From Okapia johnstoni (lineage: Eukaryota; Chordata; Mammalia; Artiodactyla; Giraffidae), in NCBI GenBank assembly GCA_024291935.2, contig JAGTYA010000024.1, positions 5,022,001 through 5,086,000 of the forward strand: a DNA stretch of 64,000 nucleotides, written 5' to 3'. A program made the position numbers and the translations under genes. Under the pieces are notes generated by a model that saw nothing but the letters and a program-made list of their open reading frames with translations, did not search any database and was not told the DNA's origin. Positions within the stretch are counted from its first letter, which is position 1; the number at the start of each line of letters is the position of its first letter. Shown in pieces: positions 1 to 11,404 of this stretch.

Positions 1-458
1 CCCTGTGCCAGGCCCAGTGGCCAGTGCCTGAATCCTGAGCCCTGGGCTCCTATCAGCACCTCTATTCCCCACCCTCTTCTAGGCGGCAAGCAGGCACAGG
101 GGTCAGCGGAGATCCTGGCCTTGGGGCAACATCCAGCTTGGAGCTGGACTAGGCCAGTCCTAAGGCCAGAGGGACAAGATGGGACTCTATGGAAGGGGTC
201 GGTGGGGGCAAGGGAGGGAGTGAGGCCTGGGGTCAGGGGAGGGGGGAGGTGAGAAAGGCATAGTGGAGAAAGGTGAGAGGGTCTTGACGGAGGAACTGAT
301 CAGAGCCCAGGGTCCGGGTGAAGCCCTTGGGGAAAAGTCTGGGGGAGGCCTCAGCTCAGAGGCTAGAATTGATGTTGCATCTCCAGACTGGCCTGAGCTG
401 TGCAGGGTCGGGGGTCTAGGGGCCTGTCGGGCCCAGCCTCAGGAATTTCCTTAACCGC
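1..458. other. Unique GC-rich sequence, nothing recognised
   Basis: Single-copy looking, G-rich DNA up to the first BovB insertion. No splice-flanked open frame, repeat family or RNA gene was recognised. Confidence 0.5.
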
Positions 459-754
459 AACAAACATGACAAATATTCATTGGAAGGACCGATGCTGAAG
501 CTGAAACTCCAGTACTTTGGCCACCTCATGCGAAGAACCGACTCATTGGAAAGGACCCTGATGCTGGGAAAGACTGAAGGCGGGAGGAGAAGGGGACGAC
601 AGAGGATGAGATGGTTGGATGGCATCACCGACGCGATGGACATGAGTTTGAGTAAACTCCGGGAGTTGGTGATGGACAGGGAAACCTGGCGTGATGCAGT
701 CCATGGGGTTGCAAAGAGCCGGACACGACTGAGTGACTGAACTGAACAAACATG
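459..754 (+). mobile_element. BovB LINE, 5'-truncated 3' end with target-site duplication
   Basis: Body 469-744 is the extreme 3' end of a BovB (RTE-clade) retrotransposon. It holds an open frame at 480-740 (86 codons) for the C-terminal tail after the reverse transcriptase domain, with the signature MRWLDGITD and ending SRTRLSD. The copy is flanked by the 10-bp direct repeat aacaaacatg at 459-468 and 745-754, as expected for target-primed reverse transcription. It lacks the catalytic domain and is a dead copy. The open frame on the opposite strand (416-988) is only its antisense. Confidence 0.95.
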
Positions 755-934
755 GGGGTGGGGGTGCCTATGCCCAGGACTCAGGAGGGGAGTGGGAGTG
801 GAGGGAAGGAGGGGGCCGCCCTGCCCCGGGAACCCCATGGTACAGAGGAGACTGTAAGATGCAGCTAGCATGAGAAACTGAGAAAGAGCATAGAACACTG
901 GATCACAGGCACCGTGGGTCAGAACAGGGTGAGT

Positions 935-1430
935 TAGGGGTCTCAACTGCAAGTGACAGAAACTCCACACAAACCAGCTTAAGCTCAAGAAGGGAGTTCA
1001 TGGGATCCAGTGATTGAAGGTGCTGGGGGAGGGGGCTGGGCTCAGGCCTCTGTCTCTCTCTACTCTTAACTCTGGTCTCCACCACCACTACAGCCTCAGG
1101 TCCCGGCAGGTCTTCTCCTCAAGATGGCCCCAGAGCTCCACGCTGACACTCTACCAACCCCAAGTGTGTGGACATTTCTGTAATTCAGTCCGCTTGGCTC
1201 TGATTGGGTCTTCCACAAGTCCCTCACTCTGTGAGGAGCATCTGAGATTCTGATTGGCCAGAACTGTGACTCAGCCCACCCCTCTATTTGGGGGTGGAGT
1301 GACTTCTTCAGGCCGCCCATCCGCCCCACCCCCACGCAAGATCACCAAGGCTAAGTATTGCTTCCCCAAGGAAAAGAAAGACAGATGTCTGTTACCAAGG
1401 TCAAGCCCAGATACTGGACAAGCAGAACCA
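935..1430. repeat. Possible ancient interspersed repeat, family not named
   Basis: The text from 'caagtgacagaaactc' through two 'tgattgg' boxes (about 1201 and 1250) to the 'ggaaaagaaag' segment has the look of an old, highly diverged mammalian interspersed repeat. I cannot name the family from the sequence alone. The alternative is unique DNA. Confidence 0.3.
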
Positions 1431-2050
1431 TCTGATGTGCACCATGGGTGGAGTCAGAGAGGAGAGCAGTGGAATTTTGGCCCCACCCAGATGGCCATCA
1501 CTCGGTCAGCATATCTGTCCTCCAGTTGCTATGGGTGTTGGCTGCTAACAGCTCACAGCTGGACTCCTTTCAGAGACCTGCCTTCTGCTGAAGGGAGCTG
1601 ACCACTGACTAGCTGGAGATGCTTAGAATGTAATACTCCCGCTGGGGGCAAACCTGCAGCTAATGATCACGTGATACAGGTCCAAGAGGCCAGAATCATT
1701 ATCCGAGGGGCACAGCCATGTGGTGGTGAGGCTTCAGCTGAGCCCGCTCCCCCCTCCATAAGCCACTTGCCCACAGGTCCCCCATATTACCCCGCTTCTA
1801 GGAAACCAGCCTACACTGAATCCCTCAGTGGCACAAGCCTCACCCACACGGCTGCCCTCCTGGGTACCACGTTCTTCCCTGAGAGGGGCCGAGTGTAAAA
1901 GGACCGTCTTGTCAGGCTCGGAGGAAGGTGGGGCTAGGCATCTTGAGGTCTTTCAAACTTAAACTCCTGCTGTGAACTCATCCCAATTCTCCCCACGTCT
2001 GCTCCAGGGCTTCGTTCCATCCACCCTCTCCATGAAATTACCACGTTCTC
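1431..2050. other. Unique sequence, nothing recognised
   Basis: Mixed-composition single-copy DNA. Open frames here (for example 1671-1898) have no recognisable motif and no splice context. Confidence 0.4.
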
Positions 2051-2054
2051 TCAG

Positions 2055-2345
2055 ATTCAGGTTTGATTAACAGAAGGTTATAAGCAAGTCCCAGAATAAA
2101 GGAAATCCGGGATCTCCTCGGGGCAGCCACTGTCTACCGGCAGATGGCAAATTGCTCTGCATCCAATATTTTTTTGGTTTTTATTTATGTATAGGTAAAC
2201 AGGACTAAATTAATTAAAATTTTCTTTCCACCCTCAGCTCTTGGATGAGTGGGGCGTCTCTTAGCCCCACAGTGAATTGGTTACCAGGTTTCAATAAGGG
2301 ATTTGTCTTCGCAATTACAGTTCATCAATGGATTTACAAGGGAGG
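2055..2345. promoter_or_regulatory. Candidate conserved non-coding element (forkhead/homeodomain motifs)
   Basis: This AT-rich block sits in otherwise GC-rich DNA and matches no repeat I recognise. It contains a forkhead-type gtaaaca at 2195-2201, close to the homeodomain-type run attaattaaa at 2209-2218. Enhancer function is inferred from composition and motifs only. Confidence 0.3.
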
Positions 2346-2714
2346 GAATATGCGGTGGTCTAGAGCCCCAGGAAGAAGATTGTTTAGTATTTCTCTTCTT
2401 TTAATTACCTGATTGCCCCCTGGACTGATGTTCTGTGGGGAAAAAAAAAAAAAACAGAGAGAAAGAGACCCAATTGCCCCGTCTATTTCAGATACAGGTA
2501 TTCCAAATAAAATTAATACAGGAGGAGACAGGAGCAGCTCAGGGGAGTCCCACCAACCGAGGTGCTTCACCCCTTCTTTGGAGCTGGCTGCCTCCTGGCT
2601 GGAAGGATCGGTCACAGGAGCCTGACTGGCATTGGGTGTGTTGGCCTAGGGAGGGGTCACTCTGTTTACGGGGATGAAGTCTCTGGTGGTTTGGGTTTGG
2701 GCAGCCATGGTCCT
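2346..2714. other. Unique sequence with short poly-A run
   Basis: Contains an A14 run at about 2441-2454. No repeat family or gene was recognised. Confidence 0.4.
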
Positions 2715-3205
2715 TTACTGAGCTACTATTTCTTGGGCACCGTGTGCTGGGGGCTTTACATGGATTTCTAACTTCACAGTTATTGTTTTACAGACTCATT
2801 GTATAGATAGAGGAACTAAGGCAGGCAGATCTGTTCAGGGACTGGCAAGGTGCAGAGAGGGTGAGTGATGGATGTTTTGTAGGTATTAAAGATTTCCTGG
2901 TGTCTCAGGCAGTAAAGAGTCTGCCTTCAGCGCAGGAGATGTAAGAGATGAGGGTTCAATCCCTGGGTCGGGAAGATCCCCTGGAGAAGGGAATGGAATG
3001 GCAACCCAGTCTGGTAGTCTTGTTTGGAGAATTCCAAGGACAGAGGAGCCTGGCAGATGACAGTCCATGGGGTTGCAATGAGTCAGACATGACTGAGTGA
3101 CTACACACACTAAAGGAGCTTCAGACACAGGTGGGATTTGCCCAGAGCATCCAAGTTGGAGCTGGGATTGGAAGCCAGGCCTGTTGGCTCTAAGTTTCTG
3201 CTATT
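2715..3205 (-). repeat. MIR SINE (minus), split by a Bov-tA insertion
   Basis: The reverse-complement MIR pattern is seen on the left ('ttttacagactcattg', 'aggaactaaggcag') and resumes on the right ('gatttgcccagagc', 'gggattggaagccagg'). The Bov-tA element lies in between. This nests a ruminant SINE in a mammal-wide SINE. Confidence 0.6.
2892..3110 (+). mobile_element. Bov-tA SINE
   Basis: The tRNA-derived head ('gatttcctggtgtctcag', then the B-box-like 'ggttcaatccctgg') is followed by the Bov-A part ending 'agtcagacatgactgagtga'. The tail is a short CA repeat. The flanking direct repeat is weak (taaag at 2887-2891 and 3111-3115). Confidence 0.9.
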
Positions 3206-4300
3206 TCCACTCCCTCTTTGCTGCCATCAAGTGAACTTGACTCAGTTTTCCCATCTGTGAAATGGTCTCTGGAGCCTGGGTAAGATGAATCTGAAGGCTG
3301 TCTTGGACTGCTGTGTACTGTGTTCTGAAGAAAGGAGTGAAGCCTGGAACAGCAGGCATGGGGAGGGCCTCCCAGGACCAGGAAGGAGGGTCCTCTAGTT
3401 CCTGGTACTGGGAGGAGGGTGGAGGCCTGATCAGAGGGGGCTGGTTTTGTGGGAAGACTTTAGACTTTCCCTTTCAAAGGGTCTTGAGTGGGTGTGACTC
3501 CCTCCAACAGCTGAACCACTCTCCTCCTAACCCCTCACTCTGATATGTCTTTTCAAGGGTCCCCAGTACCATCTCTGCTCTTCCTGGCCTTGAGCTGTTG
3601 GAGGTGTTGCCATACCAGTGGATGGAAGCCCAGACCTGACTGTTAAGGGTGGACTGGAGGCTGAGGAAGGGAACCCAAGGAAAGATCGTCTCTTCCCTAC
3701 TCTCTCTAGTTCCTATTTGCAAATATTCAAGTTTTTGTCCCCAGAGCAGGTGGTAAATGTCTCTAAGTCAAATCATCCAGGAAGAACTCCAACCTCATAA
3801 CAGGAAGGACTACAGACTAAAGGAGAGGTGGAGAGTGAGCGAGCTGTTGACTTGCTCTGACTCCATGGGTGCTGAAAGGAGGTGAGACTTGAGGGATCCG
3901 AGCAACAGAGCTAATGACCCACAGCATAGCCAGCAGCAGAGGGGCTGCAGGGCCAGCCCCTGTGCCCCAGGGTGCGCCTGGAGAAGCGTGGAGTCCAGAT
4001 GGGGACTCCACAGGCACTGGGTCACACTGCTCCTAGGATCCCAGGGCCAAGGGCTCAGCATCTTTTGTAGCAAGCAGCCACCTGGCAGCCACACTGGTCA
4101 ACCGAGGCAACCGTGGGGTGTGTGACTGCCTGGAGAAACTGCTCGGCATCAGGGGCTTCTTGGGCCTTGTGGTTGGCATACTCAGCAGGGTACCCAGGGA
4201 CACTGGGGGCTTGTCCCTCCCAACACAGGGACAGTCATAGCCTTGGCAGGGCAGGTGGTGCTGGGGTCCCCAGAGAGAACAAGGGCCCCACAATTGAGTC
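3206..4300. other. Mostly unique sequence with a faint MIR core
   Basis: A MIR-like 'cagttttcccatctgtgaaa' motif occurs at about 3244-3263. The rest is unique DNA with no exon that I can support. Confidence 0.4.
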
Positions 4301-4304
4301 CCAG

Positions 4305-4400
4305 CACCGTCTCCGATGTGCTGTGCAGCTCTAGGCATGTGAGTGCCCCTTTGGATCTCAGTTTGCTCACCTAGGAAATGGGGAGAATGATTCCTCCCTG
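4305..4400 (+). repeat. MIR SINE fragment
   Basis: The core 'ctcagtttgctcacctagg' followed by 'aaatgggga' is the MIR central domain in forward orientation. Confidence 0.55.
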
Positions 4401-4573
4401 GCTGGGGTGTGAAGACTGAAAGGAGACAGCATATGAGCGCTGAGCCCAGGGTGAGGGGCCCGAGGGGCTTAAGACAGAAGTTGCATCTTTGTCGAGATTT
4501 GGGTCCAGGAGCCCCATCTCAGTCACAGGTCTCCCCTGAGGGCCTCAAGGAGGAAGCGTATCTCCTCACATCT

Positions 4574-4703
4574 AGAACAGTCCTTTCCTGGGACTTTCCT
4601 GGCGGTCCAGAGGTTAAGATCTGCACTCCCAGTGCAGGAGACATGGGTTCAGTACCTGGTCAGGGAACTAAGATTTCACATGGCAAAGAAAAAAAGAATA
4701 GTC
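4574..4703 (+). mobile_element. CHR-type tRNA-derived SINE
   Basis: Body 4588-4694 has the head 'gggactttcctggcggtcc', a B-box-like 'gggttcagtacctgg', the segment 'tcagggaactaagat' and an A-rich tail. This is the cetartiodactyl SINE type (CHR family), distinct from Bov-tA. The imperfect duplication agaacagtc (4574-4582) / agaatagtc (4695-4703) flanks it. Confidence 0.8.
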
Positions 4704-5185
4704 TGTTCATCCCTCATTGAAAACCTGCTAACAGGTCAAGGCACGTCCTTTCCCATGTCCTCACCAGGTCCCAGGGTCTGAAGTGGATCCTTTCTGTCTG
4801 CCCTCCACCCCCACCTGGCTTGTAAAGTATGAGTGGCTGCCCTACTCAGTGACGGGGCACATGGAGTCTGCATGTGACAGTCTAGAGTATGCACGAGGGC
4901 CGGTGTCTGGGAGGATGCTTCAGCACCCCAGGCTGGGGCCAGAGAACAGCTGAGGGGCATTGGGAGAGATGGGTCCTGATTGTCGCTAGTGTGACCAGCT
5001 AGTAGGTTGTCCATGGAGCTGGGCCGGGTACGCTGACGCTCGGTGCCGGCCTTGCAGACTCTGGAAAGCTGGAGGTGGGAGGAGATGCTGGAATCACCCA
5101 GCTGCTCCCCTCTCCCGGGGTCCCCTAGTGTGGATGCTGTTGCCCCCAACCTCCCTGGGACTCCCAGGCCCTGGCACAGGCATCC
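4704..5185. other. Unique sequence, nothing recognised
   Basis: GC-rich single-copy DNA between two SINEs. The open frame on the minus strand (4736-5149) has no recognisable motif. Confidence 0.4.
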
Positions 5186-5371
5186 TAGAGTAGGGCCCTC
5201 TCAGTCATGTCTGACTCTTTGTGACCTCATGGACTGTAGCCCATGAGTTTCCTCTGTCCATGGGACTTTCCAGGCAAGAATACTGGAGTGGATTGGATCT
5301 TCCTGACCCAGGGATCAAATCCATGTCTCCTGCATTGTAGACAGATTCTTTACCATCTGAACCAGGGAAGC
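5186..5371 (-). mobile_element. Bov-tA SINE, minus strand
   Basis: The reverse-complement Bov-A body ('tcatgtctgactctttgtga', 'caggcaagaatactggagtg') ends in the reverse tRNA-like head ('accatctgaaccagggaagc'). Confidence 0.9.
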
Positions 5372-6485
5372 CCCAGGGATCCTAAGTCTTCAAATGAATG
5401 GGGGTCCTGGGACCTGCATTTCAAGGAGACCCTGCCTCTGTCCAGGCCTGGGTGGGAGACCTGCGAGTCCCTCCCCTTCCCTGAGGCTCCTTGTCCCTCT
5501 GTGAGTGGGTTAGCGCTTCCTGCTTCCTCGGTTGCTTCTACTGAAGGCTCAGTGGGATGCTGCCGTGAAACGGGCCACGGCCCGTGCTTGGCACGTAGTA
5601 GGCACTTTGTCAGTGTGATTGTCCCAAAAACTCCAGCGCCAGCACATGCTGAGGAACAAACAGTCATGTTAGCTGACACACTGGGAGCTTCCCATGCTGA
5701 GTGTTGCGTCCTCAGTACTTCGGGGCACAGGCACCGTTTTTGGTCCATTTGACAGAAGACACCAGTGAGGCTCAGAGAGCAAGAGGCGCTGGCTGTGGAA
5801 GGCGAAGTGCCAGGCTGCCAACACAGGCCTGTTTGCCTGGCCCACATGCCTCTTCTCTGTTAGGTGGAAAAACAGTGTCCCTGGAGCTGCCGTGTCTGTG
5901 CGGTTACTATGGCAGCCACCTCGGCCCCCGAGAGGGGCAGTGGAAAATAGGCCAGAGCAGTAATGAGGCTGCACGGTTCTGATCGGTCCCCTGATGGGAT
6001 CCGGCTTCACAAGGCTTCTTCCCACATCAGAGGCAGCCCAGTGTCTGGGCCTGGATCAAAGGCCAGCCATCTCCGAGCCCAGACTGGGCCTGGCTCAGCC
6101 TCAGAAGGTCTCCCCTTGATCCTCCCCTAGTGAGTCATGCCATCACTGGCGCCAGCCCCTGCCTGTGTCCTGAGGGTGTCGCTTGCTGCCTGAATCGGCA
6201 GTGAGCAGAGGTCCGGAGGAGGGCTCGTGCCCCAGACAGCTCAACAAGGCTGCCTGAGACCCCACGCTGGGGCCCGCATGGCTCCCTTGCAAGCGGCAGC
6301 TCATGGAGGGCAAGAGGCTTTTCGTGTGGCAAACCTGGGCTCTGGGAGTCCACATGGGGCTCTGGTGCCCTGGCTCCTTCGATGGTCAAATGGGGATGAC
6401 AATGTCCTTGTATCAGTGTTGATGCAAAGACTCATGAGGTGATGGGGGCTCAGAGTGTGGCAGAGGGGACCTAAGCCCTGCCTAC
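5372..6485. other. Mostly unique DNA with faint L2/MIR remnants
   Basis: An L2/MIR-like tail 'cttggcacgtagtaggcac' occurs at about 5587-5605. MIR-like text lies near 5743-5815 and 6365-6440. No gene was recognised. Confidence 0.4.
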
Positions 6486-6487
6486 TC

Positions 6488-6562
6488 CACATGCTGTGTG
6501 GCTCTGAGCACGTGTTTGACCTTTCTCAGTCTCTGTTTCCTCATCATTTTGTGGCAATGAAA
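6488..6562 (+). repeat. MIR SINE fragment
   Basis: The MIR core 'gtgtggctctgagcacg' is followed by 'cagtctctgtttcctcatc'. Confidence 0.55.
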
Positions 6563-6564
6563 TC

Positions 6565-6815
6565 AGAGGACAAGTCTTTGCTCAAACCTTGTCTTCTCAG
6601 GAGGCTTCTCTGGCCACTGAACCCTGCCCCCACGACTCTCTCAACAATCTATATAATTTGTTTATGCATTATATTTGCTCTTTATTATCTGCATCTTTGG
6701 TGTGTCAGTCCCTCTAACGTGAGAGCAAGGATCTTTGTTTAGTTTTCCGGTGTACCCCAAGTACTAGAACAGTGTCCTGCCTGCAGTGAACAAAAGCTTG
6801 TTGAGTGACTACACA
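6565..6815 (+). repeat. L2 LINE 3' end
   Basis: The 'aggcttctctggccac' segment, a T-rich middle, 'gagagcaaggatctttg' and the terminal 'agaacagtgtcctgcctg' then 'gttgagtga' match the L2 3' untranslated region in forward orientation. Confidence 0.7.
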
Positions 6816-7044
6816 TGGCCCCTGGGACAGGGCAGCTCCATCAGTGACCACCACTGTTTTCTCTCTGGCTCCCTCTCCCTCCCCTGTGCACACCTGGGCA
6901 CACCTGCCCACCCAGCAGCAGAGATGGACATCTCCTGCCTGCCTGGCACAGGACACAGACAGGCACAGCTGCCCAGTCCCCACACAGGAGCACATCTATG
7001 TATCTGCGATTACTGGTGTCTTCCTACCTCCACCCACCTGTGTA

Positions 7045-7215
7045 TGTTAGTTGCTCAGTCATGTCCGACTCTTTGCAACCCCTTGGGCTATAGCCCGCCA
7101 GGTGCCTCTGTCCATAGGATTCTCCAGGCAAGAATGCTGGAGTGGTTGTCATTCCTTTCTCCAAGGGATCTTCCCAACCCAGGAATTGAACCAAGGTCTC
7201 CTCTACACCTGCTGG
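7045..7215 (-). mobile_element. Bov-tA SINE, minus strand, head missing
   Basis: The reverse Bov-A body runs from 'gttgctcagtcatgtccgac' to 'cccaggaattgaaccaagg'. The last part of the tRNA-like head is lost or diverged. Confidence 0.85.
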
Positions 7216-7234
7216 CCTTTATTTATTTACCAGT

Positions 7235-7415
7235 ACTTCTTGAGTTCTTTTCAGTCAGTTCAGTTGCTCAGTCGTGTCCGACTCTTTGCGACCTCATGGA
7301 CTACAGCACGCCAGGCTTCCCTGTCCATCACCAACTCCCAGAGTTTACTCAGACTCACATCCATTGAGTCAGTGACACCATCCGACCATCTCATCCTCTG
7401 TCACTTTTTGAGTAC
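7235..7415 (-). mobile_element. BovB LINE 3' end, minus strand
   Basis: Body 7248-7402 is the reverse complement of the last ~155 bp of BovB ('cagttcagttgctcagtcg' to 'catctcatcctctgtc'). It is flanked by the imperfect duplication acttcttgagttc / actttttgagtac (11 of 13 match). Confidence 0.9.
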
Positions 7416-8865
7416 CTGCCAGTATATCACACGGCCCCACTGGGTACCACTAGGGGAGGAGGGTTGACAAAATTCCACTGGGACTAATGAGGCTCCAGGG
7501 AGCTGGTCCCCCTGAGAGGAGCTCACCGACTAAGTGGGGGTGATGGAGGGGGGTTGTTGGCACGCAGGCGAGAGAGGAGAGAGCAGCCTGGGGGGCACTG
7601 ATGGGGCACAAGGTGTGGGAGTGGAGGGGAGGGCTTCCTGGAGGAGGAGACTCCTGCACTGAGAGGGGAGGCTGGTGAAGGCTGAAGGGGAGGCAGGATG
7701 TGTGTGCTGTTCCTCGAGGGCCTTGTAGACAACAGAATTCCCCCGCCAGGGAATTCTGCCTCCACCCCCATTTTTACACCCTGCCAGGCCCTTGTGCTCA
7801 CAGTGGAAAGGCACCCGAGGTCCTGGAGGTGAGACCCACATGTAACAGGTTGGGGAAGGTGGGCAGCAGCCCTCTGGTCCTGGAGATGGAGCCCCTGGGC
7901 CTGGATAGACTGGGATGCCTGAGCCGAGAGCCTACTAGCTCTGCAGCCTGTGGAAGCCTGGGCCTGCCTCCCCCAGGTGAGGTCAGGCTTCCTCCGTAGG
8001 CTCCTGGAGGGGAGGGGTGTGGGTGCTCGGGCCAGGCCAATTTTGAGGAAATTTCCAGAAAGTCTCCTGAGATGCAGGAAGGGGAGTGGCTTGTCCCAAT
8101 CCCCCAGGGTTAATACTACAGAGCTCTGGGCTCCCAGGTTCCCTCTCTGTTGTAGGACCCCTACCTACCCACTGAGGTCAGGGTGGGTAGCTGGGGGCCC
8201 CCCTGGGACATCCTGGAGGACTGACTGTGGACCGACCCGGCCTCCAGAATTCTGGCCCCTCCCTGCCTTCTCCCGTGCCTCCCTTCCCGGGATCCAGATC
8301 CTTCCTGAGAAACCAAAGTGGCCCTGGTGGGATGGGTGGTTCTTGGAGCTCACTGAGTGCCCAGACTAAACAGAGACTAGAGGAGAAGAGCTCACGGGAG
8401 AGGGTGACAGGATCAGGGAACACAAACAGAACTGAAAGGAAAGTGCGCTCCTGGCTTCCTGTCCCTGATCTGCTTATACCAAGGGAGACGCACCAGAAAA
8501 GTCCACTCAGCAAAGGCTGCTCCTCATAATTAATGCAAGAGGGAAACAAGGACAGAACAGCAAAGGGCTCCTCCGGGGCACGTCAATGGGTATGCTGGTC
8601 ACATGGCTCTGTCCCTGGGCTTTCAGGACCCATGTTACCCCCTCGGCATCTTGGGCTTGGCAGGGGTGAGATGGGTGAGGAGGGGGGGCATGCAGGTGGG
8701 GGTTTCCTGGGACCCCGCTAGTTACTGCCGAGAGGAGCTCCCTGTGTCCTCCCCCTGCAGGTGCCGAAACCAGGGAGCGGAAGGTTGTGGAACCTTCCTT
8801 CTCTCTCAGCCCGATTTTCAGATCTGTCAGCCCCTTTCACGGCATTTGCAATGCACAGGATCTTG
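7416..8865. other. Unique GC-rich sequence, nothing recognised
   Basis: G+C-rich single-copy DNA with several overlapping open frames in all phases, typical of composition rather than coding. No domain motif or splice-flanked exon was recognised. Confidence 0.45.
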
Positions 8866-9175
8866 GAATTAGAGCATCTTTCACAGACTCACAGATGCTT
8901 TCACAGTCTTTGAATCCCAGGACCTGAGCATCTGATCCCTTTCACAGAATCCTAGAATTCTGGAATCACAGAAGCGTTTGAGGACTCATGGGATGAGAGC
9001 CACAGAATTAAGAAGTCCCTGGAGAAAACCTGGAACCTCATCCCCAGCTTATTGGACCCTTGGAATCACAGCATCAATCTTGATAAACCTGGCTTTGCAA
9101 TACACAGCCTGGAGTTAGAATCTTAGCACAGAAAGCAACCTTAGTCCAGCTCCCCCTGGTAACAGAGGGAGGCCT
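8866..9175. repeat. Degenerate internally repetitive tract
   Basis: Short words recur many times with variable spacing: 'ttggaatt', 'cacagaatc', 'ggaatcacag', 'gagcatct'. It resembles an old interspersed repeat of the 'tagaatcttagagctgg' type or decayed tandem duplication. The family is not identified. Confidence 0.35.
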
Positions 9176-9215
9176 CTCTTTACTGTCCTATAACAGTAAA
9201 GAAGGCAGGGCACCA

Positions 9216-9590
9216 GAGAATTGATGCCTTTGAACTGTGACTCCTGAGAGTCCCTTGAGACAGCAAGGAGATCAAACCAGACAATCTTAGAGGAAATCAA
9301 CCCTGAATACTCATTGGAAGCACTGATGCTGAAGCTGAAGCTCCAATGTTTTGGTCACCTGATGTGAACAGCTGACTCATTGAAAAAGTCCCTGATGCTG
9401 GGAAAGATTGAGGGCAAGAGGAGAAGAGGGCATTAGAGGATGAGATGGCTGGATGTCATCACCGATGTAATAGACATGAACTTGAGCAAACTTAGGGAGA
9501 CAGTGAGGGACAGGAAGGCCTGGCGTGCTGCAGTCCATGGGGTCACAAAGAGTCGTACATGACTAGGTGACTGAACAACAACAATGTGAA
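9216..9590 (+). mobile_element. BovB LINE 3' end
   Basis: Starts within the coding part ('gaattgatgcctttgaactg') and runs to 'gtgactgaacaacaacaat'. In-frame stops, for example 'gatgtga' at about 9361-9367, show the reading frame is dead. It ends in a short AAC-rich tail. Confidence 0.92.
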
Positions 9591-10095
9591 CTCTTACAGG
9601 AGTGGGGAGCTCACCACCTGGCAAGGGAGCCTGTCTCACGATTGGGCACATCAGACTGCTGCATCTTGAGTCTAAATCTGTTGTCAACTGACCCACCCAC
9701 CCCTCTCTCCATACTTTGTACCTCCCACCCACCTGACCACCCCATCCTGCCCCCACGAAAAGCAAAGTGTGAAAACTTTTTTTGGACCAGAAACCATTGA
9801 ATAAACTGTTTTTCCTAGGAAAACATGTGGTCCAGCTTGCCCCTCAGGGTGAAAAGGTCTGTCTTCCTCCAGGGCAGAGCCTGGCACCAGTACATTGGGA
9901 TGTTCAACACACATCCATTCACCAAAGCAGAGAGCCAGGTGATGAGAACTGAGATGAAAGGAGGAGTGGAGAGGCTTAGCATGCCCTGTGAAGGTGTGAA
10001 AGAGAGGTGATGCCCTTCCTGGGGTCAGGAGGATGCTCAGAGCCAGGGGTGGTGGATAAGGCTCCTCTGTGGGCCAGCTGAGCTGGTCAGAGTTA
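9591..10095. other. Unique sequence, nothing recognised
   Basis: No repeat or gene was recognised between the BovB copy and the next MIR. Confidence 0.4.
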
Positions 10096-10099
10096 TCCC

Positions 10100-10215
10100 A
10101 GCCCTGCCACTGACCACTGGGTGGCTTTGAATAAGTTACTCAGTGTCTCAGAGCCTCAGTTTCTCCATCAGTAAAATGGGTTAATGAAGCCCTCTCTGTG
10201 ATCAGTACCTGGGAG
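10100..10215 (+). repeat. MIR SINE
   Basis: Shows 'gaataagttactcagtgtct', 'gagcctcagtttctccatc' and 'taaaatggg' in the MIR order. Confidence 0.7.
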
Positions 10216-10329
10216 ACAATGGACTCACTGAGGGTGCTCACCTCTTGCGGGGCCCTCTTGCACAGGGCAGGAGGGTAAGTATGTTAGCTCCCTCCCTGCC
10301 CTCCATCCATGCCTGGGTCTCAGGGGAAG

Positions 10330-10560
10330 AGAAGGATTCCTCCATGTGGAGAAGATGTGGAATGGCATTCCCAGGAGAGGGAACAGCCTGTGCAAAGGCC
10401 TGGGAGCCATGGCTGCATCAGAAGTACATGGGGACACACATGTTCTTGGAGATTGGGGTGTGGGGGTGAAGCTGCAGGCGTGGTCTGGGGCAGCAGGGCC
10501 CCGGATGCCCTTGTCCTGGAGCAGGGGGTGAGGGTGCTGGGAGCCATGGCAGGAGTAGGT
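10330..10560 (-). repeat. L2 LINE fragment
   Basis: The reverse-orientation L2 signature 'ggcattcccaggagaggg', then 'aacagcctgtgcaaaggcc', is clear. The remainder is diverged. Confidence 0.5.
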
Positions 10561-10734
10561 GCCCTCCTGGGAAGATGCCCCACCCTTCTTTCATCCTCAG
10601 TGTGGGGACAGAATCCAGCTGCCTGAACCCCTGAGACCCAATGCACAGAAGGGCCAGGAAAGCTGAGCAAACTGGAACATGTCAGGAACAATCGTCCTCA
10701 GAGACAAAAGCTCCCAGCCAACACCCAGCCCCCA

Positions 10735-10855
10735 ACACAAGGAGCTGTTTGATGGTGAACCCGCACTGGAACACTGGAGCAATTTAGAAGGATCCGGCAA
10801 GGTTTTATTCTGTGGTAAAGAGCTGGATTTTATTAACTTTATAAAGGAGGCCAAG
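10735..10855. promoter_or_regulatory. Candidate conserved non-coding element
   Basis: A non-repetitive block between L2 and MIR remnants, with AT-rich words 'ggttttattctgtgg' and 'ggattttattaactttat'. Regulatory status is inferred only from composition and lack of repeat identity. Confidence 0.2.
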
Positions 10856-10944
10856 TCTCCTAGAGAGCCTGGTAGCCCTGGGGAAGCAGCCAGAGGTGTG
10901 TTGTGGGGGCTGAGTGTCTGGGCCAGGATTCAGTTCTGATCCTT

Positions 10945-11005
10945 CGAGCTGTGTGACGTGGAGCAAGTTACCTAACCTCTCTGTGCTTTGAGTCTCGCCC
11001 TCAAG
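10945..11005 (+). repeat. MIR SINE fragment
   Basis: Contains 'gtggagcaagttacctaacc' followed by 'tctctgtgctttgagtctc'. Confidence 0.55.
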
Positions 11006-11404
11006 AAGTCACGTGGAGGGTCCTAATGGAGCTCCTCCAGAGGGACAGGGCATTAATGGGTGGGCCCTGGAGGGGAGGTCAGAGCAGCCCCTCTGGAGGG
11101 GTGCCTGCTGTCCCTCCGGGTTTCTGGGTGATCTAGACCAGATCATCCCCTTGCTCTGCCTCAGGAAGCCCTTCACCTCTGGGGAGGGGTCTGAGCACCA
11201 AGGTTCTGCCTCAAGGGCATCTGCAGTGAGCAGAGTCTGCTCTCCCTTGTGGCGCTGGTGTTAGTGATATAAAAACACAGGCGGTAAAGGCAGGGAAATA
11301 TCGAGAATAGAGATGGACCTGGATTCGCATCCCCTTCATTCTCCCTTCTGACCAGGAAAGAGGGAAGTGGAGGGGGTGGGTTTTTGAACTGGTCTCAGGC
11401 CAGG
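11006..11404. other. Unique sequence, nothing recognised
   Basis: No feature was recognised. Confidence 0.4.

Noticed and set aside
416..988. 190-codon minus-strand open frame
   Set aside because: Mostly antisense to the BovB 3' end at 469-744 plus flanking unique DNA. No protein family.
5243..5752. 169-codon open frame
   Set aside because: The first third is antisense Bov-tA sequence and the remainder has no motif.
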